The notes under the pieces: generated by a model
The model's database searches: none
Seen by the model: only the letters and a program-made list of their open reading frames with translations
What the model was told of the DNA's origin: nothing
In this document: positions 53,901-64,000 of the stretch, one piece after another
Numbering within the stretch: the stretch's first letter is position 1
Layout: every line of letters begins with the position of its first letter
Assembly: GCF_021155765.1 (NCBI RefSeq)
Contig: NC_060114.1
Coordinates: 7,254,001 to 7,318,000, forward strand
From: Diprion similis
Lineage: Eukaryota > Arthropoda > Insecta > Hymenoptera > Diprionidae
Length of the DNA stretch: 64,000 nt
Reading direction: 5' to 3'
Program-made: the position numbers and the translations under genes

Positions 53901-56900
53901 GCTGAAAAGTTACGGCCGAAAAACTTCTGATTTTCATCGTCATTTCTCCGCCGCTGGTCCTACGCTCTTTTTGATGTGTTTTCTGAGTTCCTGATGGTCG
54001 AATTACCCTAGAAATGGTCATACGAATCGATTCCGGAACGAGAAATTTTCGGCTCTAAAAATGACCAAAAAAGTAAGGCTAACCCCTTTGGATTTTTGCC
54101 GAAAATTTCGATGACTTTGAAAAGTGCTGCAATCAATTCGATGAGGCACTATTCCTACGTAATTTTGCGAGAGGAATCCATTAAGCGCAGTCCCAATACG
54201 CTGCGAGCGATAGCTGAAGAGTTACGGCCGAAAAACTTCTGATTTTCATCGTCATTTCTCCGCCGCTGGTCCTACGCTCTTTTTGATGTGTTTTCTGAGT
54301 TCCTGGTGGTCGAATTACCCTAGAAATGGTCATACGAATCGATACCGAAACGAGAAATTTTTGGCTCCGAAAATGACAAAAAAAGTAAGGCTAACCCCTT
54401 TGGATTTTTGCCGAAAATTTCGATGACTTTGAAAAGTGCTGCAATCAATTCGATGAGGCACTATTCCTACGTAATTTTGCGAGAGGAATCCATTAAGCGC
54501 AGTCCCAATACGCTGCGAGCGATAGCTGAAAAGTTACGGCCGAAAAACTTCTGATTTTCATCGTCATTTCTCCGCTGCTGGTCCTACGCTCTTTTTGATG
54601 TGTTTTCTGAGTTCCTGGGGGTCGAATTACCCTAGAAATGGTCATACGAATCGATTCCGAAACGAGAAATTTTTGGCTCCGAAAATGACCAAAAAAGTAA
54701 GGCTAACCCCTTTGGATTTTTGCCGAAAATTTCGATGACTTTGGATAGTGCTGCAATCAATTCGATGAGGCACTATTCCTACGTAATTTTGCGAGAGGAA
54801 TCCATTAAGCGCAGTCCCAATACGCTGCGAGCGATAGCTGAAAAGTTACGGCCGAAAAACTTCTGATTTTCATCGTCATTTCTCCGCCGCTGGTCCTACG
54901 CTCTTTTTGATGTGTTTTCTGAGTTCCTGGTGGTCGAATTACCCTAGAAATGGTCATACAAATCGATTCCGAAACGAGAAATTTTTGGCTCCGAAAATGA
55001 CCAAAAAAGTAAGGCTAACCCCTTTGGATTTTTGCCGAAAATTTCGATGACTTTGAAAAGTGCTGCAATCAATTCGATGAGGCACTATTCCTACGTAATT
55101 TTGCGAGAGGAATCCATTAAGCGCAGTCCCAATACGCTGCGAGCGATAGCTGAAAAGTTACGGCCGAAAAACTTCTGATTTTCATCGTCATTTCTCCGCT
55201 GCTGGTCCTACGCTCTTTTTGATGTGTTTTCTGAGTTCCTGGTGGTCAAATTACCCTAGAAATGGTCATACAAATCGATTCCGAAACGAGAAATTTTTGG
55301 CTCCGAAAATGACCAAAAAAGTAAGGCTAACCCCTTTGGATTTTTGCCGAAAATTTCGATGACTTTGAAAAGTGCTGCAATCAATTCGATGAGGCACTAT
55401 TCCCACGTAATTTTGCGAGAGGAATCCAATAAGCGCAGTCCCAATACGCTGCGAGCGATAGCTGAAAAGTTACGGCCGAAAAACTTCTGATTTTCATCGT
55501 CATTTCTCCGCCGCTGGTCCTACGCTCTTTTTGATGTGTTTTCTGAGTTCCTGGTGGTCGAATTACCCTAGAAATGGTCATACGAATCGATTCCGAAACG
55601 AGAAATTTTTGGCTCCGAAAATGACCAAAAAAGTAAGGCTAACCCCTTTGGATTTTTGCCGAAAATTTCGATGACTTTGAAAAGTGCTGCAATCAATTCG
55701 ATGAGGCACTATTCCTACGTAATTTTGCGAGAGGAATCCATTAAGCGCAGTCCCAATACGCTGCGAGCGATAGCTGAAAAGTTACGGCCGAAAAACTTCT
55801 GATTTTCATCGTCATTTCTCCGCCGCTGGTCCTACGCTCTTTTTGATGTGTTTTCTGAGTTCCTGGTGGTCGAATTACCCTAGAAATGGTCATACGAATC
55901 GATACCGAAACGAGAAATTTTTGGCTCCGAAAATGACAAAAAAAGTAAGGCTAACCCCTTTGGATTTTTGCCGAAAATTTCGATGACTTCGAAAAGTGCT
56001 GCAATCAATTCGATGAGGCACTATTCCTACGTAATTTTGCGAGAGGAATCCATTAAGCGCAGTCCCAATACGCTGCGAGCGATAGCTGAAAAGTTACGGC
56101 CGAAAAACTTCTGATTTTCATCGTCATTTCTCCGCCGCTGGTCCTACGCTCTTTTTGATGTGTTTTCTGAGTTCCTGGGGGTCGAATTACCCTAGAAATG
56201 GTCATACCAATCGATTCCGAAACGAGAAATTTTTGGCTCCGAAAATGACCAAAAAAGTAACGCTAACCCCTTTGGATTTTTGCCGAAAATTTCGATGACT
56301 TTGAAAAGTGCTGCAATCAATTCGATGAGGCACTATTCCTACGTAATTTTGCGAGAGGAATCCATTAAGCGCAGTCCCAATACGCTGCGAGCGATAGCTG
56401 AAAAGTTACGGCCGAAAAACTTCTGATTTTCATCGTCATTTCTCCGCCGCTGGTCCTACGCTCTTTTTGATGTGTTTTCTGAGTTTCTGGTGGTCGAATT
56501 ACCCTAGAAATTGCCATACGAATCGATTCCGAAACGAGAAATTCTTAGCTCCGAAAATGACCAAAAAAGTAAGGCTAACCCCTTTGGATTTTTGCCGAAA
56601 ATTTCGATGACTTTGAAAAGTGCTGCAATCAATTTGATGAGGCACTATTCCTACGTAATTTTGCGAGAGGAATCCAATAAGCGCAGTCCCAATACGCTGC
56701 GAGCGATAGCTGAAAAGTTACGGCCGAAAAACTTCTGATTTTCATCGTCATTTCTCCGCCGCTGGTCCTACGCTCTTTTTGATGTGTTTTCTGAGTTCCT
56801 GATGGTCGAATTACCCTAGAAATGGTCATACGAATCGATTCCGAAACGAGAAATTTTCGGCTCCGAAAATGACCAAAAAAGTAAGGCTAACCCCTTTGGA

Positions 56901-59900
56901 TTTTTGCCGAAAATTTCGATGACTTTGAAAAGTGCTGCAATCAATTTGATGAGGCACTATTCCTACGTAATTTTGCGAGAGGAATCCATTAAGCGCAGTC
57001 CCAATACGCTGCGAGCGATAGCTGAAAAGTTACGGCCGAAAAACTTCTGATTTTTATCGTCATTTCTCCGCCGCTGGTCCTACGCTCTTTTTGATGTGTT
57101 TTCTGAGTTCCTGGTGGTCGAATTACCCTAGAAATGGTCATACGAATCGATACCGAAACGAGAAATTTTTGGCTCCGAAAATGACAAAAAAAGTAAGGCT
57201 AACCCCTTTGGATTTCTGCCGAAAATTTCGATGACTTCGAAAAGTGCTGCAATCAATTCGATGAGGCACTATTCCTACGTAATTTTGCGAGAGGAATCCA
57301 TTAAGCGCAGTCCCAATACGCTGCGAGCGATAGCTGAAAAGTTACGGCCGAAAAACTTCTGATTTTCATCGTCATTTCTCCGCCGCTGGTCCTACGCTCT
57401 TTTTGATGTGTTTTCTGAGTTCCTGGGGGTCGAATTACCCTAGAAATGGTCATACCAATCGATTCCGAAACGAGAAATTTTTGGCTCCGAAAATGACCAA
57501 AAAAGTAAGGCTAACCCCTTTGGATTTTTGCCGAAAATTTCGATGACTTTGAAAAGTGCTGCAATCAATTCGATGAGGCACTATTCCTACGTAATTTTGC
57601 GATAGGAATCCATTAAGCGCAGTCCCAATACGCTGCGAGCGATAGCTGAAAAGTTACGGCCGAAAAACTTCTGATTTTTATCGTCATTTCTCCGCCGCTG
57701 GTCCTACGCTCTTTTTGATGTGTTTTCTGAGTTCCTGGTGGTCGAATTACCCTAGAAATGGTCATACGAATCGATACCGAAACGAGAAATTTTTAGCTCC
57801 GAAAATGACAAAAAAAGTAAGGCTAACCCCTTTGGATTTTTGCCGAAAATTTCGATGACTTCGAAAAGTGCTGCAATCAATTCGATGAGGCACTATTCCT
57901 ACGTAATTTTGCGAGAGGAATCCATTAAGCGCAGTCCCAATACGCTGCGAGCGATAGCTGAAAAGTTACGGCCGAAAAACTTCTGATTTTCATCGTCATT
58001 TCTCCGCCGCTGGTCCTACGCTCTTTTTGATGTGTTTTCTGAGTTCCTGATGGTCGAATTACCCTAGAAATGGTCATACGAATCGATTCCGAAACGAGAA
58101 ATTTTCGGCTCCAAAAATGACCAAAAAAGTAAGGCTAACCCCTTTGGATTTTTGCCGAAAATTTCGATGACTTTGAAAAGTGCTGCAATCAATTCGATGA
58201 GGCACTATTCCTACGTAATTTTGCGAGAGGAATCCATTAAGCGCAGTCCCAATACGCTGCGAGCGATAGCTGAAAAGTTGCGGCCGAAAAACTTCTGATT
58301 TTCATCGTCATTTCTCCGCTGCTGGTCCTACGCTCTTTTTGATGTGTTTGCTGAGTTCCTGGGGGTCGAATTACCCTAGAAATGGTCATACGAATCGATT
58401 CCGAAACGAGAAATTTTTGGCTCCGAAAATGACCAAAAAAGTAAGGCTAACCCCTTTGGATTTTTGCCGAAAATTTCGATGACTTTGAATAGTGCTGCAA
58501 TCAATTCGATGAGGCACTATTCCTACGTAATTTTGCGAGAGGAATCCATTAAGCGCAGTCCCAATACGCTGCGAGCGATAGCTGAAAAGTTACGGCCGAA
58601 AAACTTCTGATTTTCATCGTCATTTCTCCGCCGCTGGTCCTACGCTCTTTTTGATGTGTTTTCTGAGTTCCTGGTGGTCGAATTACCCTAGAAATGGTCA
58701 AACAAATCGATTCCGAAACGAGAAATTTTTGGCTCCGAAAATGACCAAAAAAGTAAGGCTAACCCCTTTGGATTTTTGCCGAAAATTTCGATGACTTTGA
58801 AAAGTGCTGCAATCAATTCGATGAGGCACTATTCCTACGTAATTTTGCGAGAGGAATCCATTAAGCGCAGTCCCAATACGCTGCGAGCGATAGCTGAAAA
58901 GTTACGGCCGAAAAACTTCTGATTTTCATCGTCATTTCTCCGCCGCTGGTCCTACGCTCTTTTTGATGTGTTTTCTGAGTTCCTGGTGGTCGAATTACCC
59001 TAGAAATGGTCATACAAATCGATTCCGAAACGAGAAATTTTTGGCTCCGAAAATGACCAAAAAAGTAAGGCTAACCCCTTTGGATTTTTGCCGAAAATTT
59101 CGATGACTTTGAAAAGTGCTGCAATCAATTCGATGAGGCACTATTCCTACGTAATTTTGCGAGAGGAATCCATTAAGCGCAGTCCCAATACGCTGCGAGC
59201 GATAGCTGAAAAGTTGCGGCCGAAAAACTTCTGATTTTCATCGTCATTTCTCCGCTGCTGGTCCTACGCTCTTTTTGATGTGTTTGCTGAGTTCCTGGGG
59301 GTCGAATTACCCTAGAAATGGTCATACGAATCGATTCCGAAACGAGAAATTTTTGGCTCCGAAAATGACCAAAAAAGTAAGGCTAACCCCTTTGGATTTT
59401 TGCCGAAAATTTCGATGACTTTAAATAGTGCTGCAATCAATTCGATGAGGCACTATTCCTACGTAATTTTGCGAGAGGAATCCATTAAGCGCAGTCCCAA
59501 TACGCTGCGAGCGATAGCTGAAAAGTTACGGCCGAAAAACTTCTGATTTTCATCGTCATTTCTCCGCCGCTGGTCCTACGCTCTTTTTGATGTGTTTTCT
59601 GAGTTCCTGGGGGTCGAATTACCCTAGAAATGGTCATACGAATCGATTCCGAAACGAGAAATTTTTGGCTCCGAAAATGACCAAAAAAGTAAGGCTAACC
59701 CCTTTGGATTTTTGCCGAAAATTTCGATGACTTTGAAAAGTGCTGCAATCAATTCGATGAGGCACTATTCCTACGTAATTTTGCGAGAGGAATCCATTAA
59801 GCGCAGTCCCAATACGCTGCGAGCGATAGCTGAAAAGTTACGGCCGAAAAACTTCTGATTTTCATCGTCATTTCTCCGCCGCTGGTCCTACGCTCTTTTT

Positions 59901-62900
59901 GATGTGTTTTCTGAGTTCCTGGTGGTCGAATTACCCTAGAAATTGCCATACGAATCGATTCCGAAACGAGAAATTCTTAGCTCCGAAAATGACCAAAAAA
60001 GTAAGGCTAACCCCTTTGGATTTTTGCCGAAAATTTCGATGACTTTGAAAAGTGCTGCAATCGAATTGATGAGGCACTATTCCTACGTAATTTTGCGAGA
60101 GGAATCCAATAAGCGCAGTCCCAATACGCTGCGAGCGATAGCTGAACAGTTACGGCCGAAAAACTTCTGATTTTCATCGTCATTTCTCCGCCGCTGGTCC
60201 TACGCTCTTTTTGATGTGTTTTCTGAGTTCCTGATGGTCGAATTACCCTAGAAATGGTCATACGAATCGATTCCGAAACGAGAAATTTTCGGCTCCGAAA
60301 ATGACCAAAAAAGTAAGGCTAACCCCTTTGGATTTTTGCCGAAAATTTCGATGACTTTGAAAAGTGCTGCAATCAATTCGATGAGGCACTATTCCTACGT
60401 AATTTTGCGAGAGGAATCCATTAAGCGCAGTCCCAATACGCTGCGAGCGATAGCTGAAAAGTTACGGCCGAAAAACTTCTGATTTTCATCGTCATTTCTC
60501 CGCCGCTGGTCCTACGCTCTTTTTGATGTGTTTTCTGAGTTCCTGGTGGTCGAATTACCCTAGAAATGGTCATACGAATCGATACCGAAACGAGAAATTT
60601 TTGGCTCCGAAAATGACAAAAAAAGTAAGGCTAACCCCTTTGGATTTTTGCCGAAAATTTCGATGACTTCGAAAAGTGCTGCAATCAATTCGATGAGGCA
60701 CTATTCCTACGTAATTTTGCGAGAGGAATCCATTAAGCGCAGTCCCAATACGCTGCGAGCGATAGCTGAAAAGTTACGGCCGAAAAACTTCTGATTTTCA
60801 TCGTCATTTCTCCGCCGCTGGTCCTACGCTCTTTTTGATGTGTTTTCTGAGTTCCTGGGGGTCGAATTACCCTAGAAATGGTCATACCAATCGATTCCGA
60901 AACGAGAAATTTTTGGCTCCGAAAATGACCAAAAAAGTAAGGCTAACCCCTTTGGATTTTTGCCGAAAATTTCGATGACTTTGAAAAGTGCTGCAATCAA
61001 TTCGATGAGGCACTATTCCTACGTAATTTTGCGAGAGGAATCCATTAAGCGCAGTCCCAATACGCTGCGAGCGATAGCTGAAAAGTCACGGCCGAAAAAC
61101 TTCTGATTTTCATCGTCATTTCTCCGCCGCTGGTCCTACGCTCTTTTTGATGTGTTTTCTGAGTTCCTGGGGGTCGAATTACCCTAGAAATGGTCATACC
61201 AATCGATTCCGAAACGAGAAATTTTTGGCTCCGAAAATGACCAAAAAAGTAAGGCTAACCCCTTTGGATTTTTGCCGAAAATTTCGATGACTTTGAAAAG
61301 TGCTGCAATCAATTCGATGAGGCACTATTCCTACGTAATTTTGCGAGAGGAATCCATTAAGCGCAGTCCCAATACGCTGCGAGCGATAGCAGAAAAGTTA
61401 CGGCCGAAAAACTTCTGATTTTCATCGTCATTTCTCCGCCGCTGGTCCTACGCTCTTTTTGATGTGTTTTCTGAGTTCCTGGTGGTCGAATTACCCTAGA
61501 AATTGCCATACGAATCGATTCCGAAACGAGAAATTCTTAGCTCCGAAAATGACCAAAAAAGTAAGGCTAACCCCTTTGGATTTTTGCCGAAAATTTCGAT
61601 GACTTTGAAAAGTGCTGCCATCAATTTGATGAGGCACTATTCCTACGTAATTTTGCGAGAGGAATCCAATAAGCGCAGTCCCAATACGCTGCGAGCGATA
61701 GCTGAAAAGTTACGGCCGAAAAACTTCTGATTTTCATCGTCATTTCTCCGCCGCTGGTCCTACGCTCTTTTTGATGTGTTTTCTGAGTTCCTGATGGTCG
61801 AATTACCCTAGAAATGGTCATACGAATCGATTCCGAAACGAGAAATTTTCGGCTTCGAAAATGACCAAAAAAGTAAGGCTAACCCCTTTGGATTTTTGCC
61901 GAAAATTTCGATGACTTTGAAAAGTGCTGCAATCAATTCGATGAGGCACTATTCCTACGTAATTTTGCGAGAGGAATCCATTAAGCGCAGTCCCAATACG
62001 CTGCGAGCGATAGCTGAAAAGTTACGGCCGAAAAACTTCTGATTTTCATCGTCATTTCTCCGCCGCTGGTCCTACGCTCTTTTTGATGTGTTTTCTGAGT
62101 TCCTGATGGTCGAATTACCCTAGAAATGGTCATACGAATCGATTCCGAAACGAGAAATTTTCGGCTCCAAAAATGACCAAAAAAGTAAGGCTAACCCCTT
62201 TGGATTTTTGCCGAAAATTTCGATGACTTTGAAAAGTGCTGCAATCAATTCGATGAGGCACTATTCCTACGTAATTTTGCGAGAGGAATCCATTAAGCGC
62301 AGTCCCAATACGCTGCGAGCGATAGCTGAAAAGTTACGGCCGAAAAACTTCTGATTTTTATCGTCATTTCTCCGCCGCTGGTCCTACGCTCTTTTTGATG
62401 TGTTTTCTGAGTTCCTGGTGGTCGAATTACCCTAGAAATGGTCATACGAATCGATACCGAAACGAGAAATTTTTAGCTCCGAAAATGACAAAAAAAGTAA
62501 GGCTAACCCCTTTGGATTTTTGCCGAAAATTTCGATGACTTCGAAAAGTGCTGCAATCAATTCGATGAGGCACTATTCCTACGTAATTTTGCGAGAGGAA
62601 TCCATTAAGCGCAGTCCCAATACGCTGCGAGCGATAGCTGAAAAGTTACGGCCGAAAAACTTCTGATTTTCATCGTCATTTCTCCGCCGCTGGTCCTACG
62701 CTCTTTTTGATGTGTTTTCTGAGTTCCTGGGGGTCGAATTACCCTAGAAATGGTCATACCAATCGATTCCGAAACGAGAAATTTTTGGCTCCGAAAATGA
62801 CCAAAAAAGTAAGGCTAACCCCTTTGGATTTTTGCCGAAAATTTCGATGACTTTGAAAAGTGCTGCAATCAATTCGATGAGGCACTATTCCTACGTAATT

Positions 62901-64000
62901 TTGCGAGAGGAATCCATTCAGCGCAGTCCCAATACGCTGCGAGCGATAGCTGAAAAGTTACGGCCGAAAAACTTCTGATTTTCATCGTCATTTCTCCGCC
63001 GCTGGTCCTACGCTCTTTTTGATGTGTTTTCTGAGTTCCTGATGGTCGAATTACCCTAGAAATGGTCATACGAATCGATTCCGAAACGAGAAATTTTCGG
63101 CTCCAAAAATGACCAAAAAAGTAAGGCTAACCCCTTTGGATTTTTGCCGAAAATTTCGATGACTTTGAAAAGTGCTGCAATCAATTCGATGAGGCACTAT
63201 TCCTACGTAATTTTGCGAGAGGAATCCATTAAGCGCAGTCCCAATACGCTGCGAGCGATAGCTGAAAAGTTACGGCCGAAAAACTTCTGATTTTTATCGT
63301 CATTTCTCCGCCGCTGGTCCTACGCTCTTTTTGATGTGTTTTCTGAGTTCCTGGTGGTCGAATTACCCTAGAAATGGTCATACGAATCGATACCGAAACG
63401 AGAAATTTTTAGCTCCGAAAATGACAAAAAAAGTAAGGCTAACCCCTTTGGATTTTTGCCGAAAATTTCGATGACTTCGAAAAGTGCTGCAATCAATTCG
63501 ATGAGGCACTATTCCTACGTAATTTTGCGAGAGGAATCCATTAAGCGCAGTCCCAATACGCTGCGAGCGATAGCTGAAAAGTTACGGCCGAAAAACTTCT
63601 GATTTTCATCGTCATTTCTCCGCCGCTGGTCCTACGCTCTTTTTGATGTGTTTTCTGAGTTCCTGATGGTCGAATTACCCTAGAAATGGTCATACGAATC
63701 GATTCCGAAACGAGAAATTTTCGGCTCCAAAAATGACCAAAAAAGTAAGGCTAACCCCTTTGGATTTTTGCCGAAAATTTCGATGACTTTGAAAAGTGCT
63801 GCAATCAATTCGATGAGGCACTATTCCTACGTAATTTTGCGAGAGGAATCCATTAAGCGCAGTCCCAATACGCTGCGAGCGATAGCTGAAAAGTTGCGGC
63901 CGAAAAACTTCTGATTTTCATCGTCATTTCTCCGCTGCTGGTCCTACGCTCTTTTTGATGTGTTTGCTGAGTTCCTGGGGGTCGAATTACCCTAGAAATG
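47870..64000 (+). repeat. Tandem satellite array, 312-bp monomer, about 51 copies, open at the window end
   Basis: The word TCATAC[A/G/C]AATCGAT recurs every 312 bases, for example at 48401, 48713, 49025, 49961 and 53393, with no change of phase through to 64000. Copies are head to tail and mostly differ at only a few positions. The first unit (about 47990-48400) carries the most private changes. The monomer is about 43% GC with no obvious 156-bp half-unit identity. It has several CCGAAAA words, and I saw no CENP-B-box-like match. Linked variants define subtypes (see findings). Short open frames on both strands recur with the monomer and are not genes. The array continues beyond the window. 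Confidence 0.97.
49963..55890 (+). repeat. Higher-order repeat within the satellite (14-unit offset)
   Basis: Variant order in monomers starting at 49963 recurs in monomers starting at 54331, 14 units (4,368 bp) later. The order is: GATACC/GACAAAAAAA type with CCGCTGCTGG and CTGGGGG; then GAATAG or GATAG; then two CATACAAATCG units, the second with TTCCCACG; then a CATACGAATCG unit; then GATACC with CTGGGGG; then CATACCAATCG; then AAATTCTT; then AAATTTTCGG. About nine consecutive units correspond, which indicates block duplication rather than random variants. The second block continues to about 57138. Confidence 0.65.

Noticed and set aside
48984..63069. Repeated open frames of 66-88 codons on both strands inside the satellite
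   Set aside because: They recur with the monomer period, exist only where point changes remove a stop, overlap each other on opposite strands and have no splice or start context. They are by-products of the repeat.
47870..64000. Satellite as a CRISPR array or coding tandem-repeat protein
   Set aside because: There is no repeat-spacer alternation: the whole 312-bp unit is conserved. Stops occur in all frames of most units.
47870..64000. Satellite monomer as a 156-bp dimer
   Set aside because: Comparing the two halves shows only scattered CGAAAA words in common, so 312 bp is the basic unit.

Overview
This window is animal nuclear DNA and looks like an insect genome. It is AT-rich, full of homopolymer runs and microsatellites, and carries GT-AG-spliced genes with metazoan domain architectures. 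A hymenopteran is plausible from the overall style, but nothing here proves the order. No bacterial, viral or organellar genes were seen. All gene models were built by joining reading frames at GT/AG sites and checking that the phase closes at every junction.

Layout: (1) 1-2975 is gene-free and AT-rich. (2) 2976-13206, minus strand, is a 16-exon gene for a LOTUS + Tudor germ-granule protein of the TDRD7/Tapas type (1134 aa). (3) 13.3-17.3 kb is an intergenic and promoter region, probably with divergent transcription. (4) 17.34-25.68 kb, plus strand, is cytoplasmic poly(A)-binding protein pAbp: 630 aa, five coding exons, four RRMs and a C-terminal MLLE domain. Its leader is 789 nt long, very A-rich and free of ATG. 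(5) 25.7-31.7 kb is low-complexity 3' UTR and intergenic DNA. (6) 33.7-37.1 kb, plus strand, is a FUNDC1-type mitochondrial outer-membrane mitophagy receptor with alternative terminal exons. A coding-like 79-codon frame follows directly after one of its stop codons. (7) 40.6-46.36 kb, minus strand, is Integrator subunit 9 (663 aa, 10 coding exons, one of only 9 nt). (8) 47.3-47.8 kb is a long imperfect inverted repeat. It runs into (9) a tandem satellite of 312-bp monomers from about 47.87 kb to the window end (about 51 copies), whose left edge is degenerate.

The four genes do not form a pathway. pAbp and Integrator both act on RNA, TDRD7 acts on germline mRNP/piRNA granules, and FUNDC1 acts in mitochondrial turnover. 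Introns carry several non-autonomous foldback or MITE-like elements. One family appears in introns of three of the genes, and a roughly 715-bp giant inverted repeat sits in pAbp intron 1.

The most interesting leads are the post-stop frame and alternative tails of the FUNDC1 gene, the ATG-free A-rich pAbp leader (the expected site of PABP autoregulation), and the satellite with its linked-variant higher-order structure and decayed edge.
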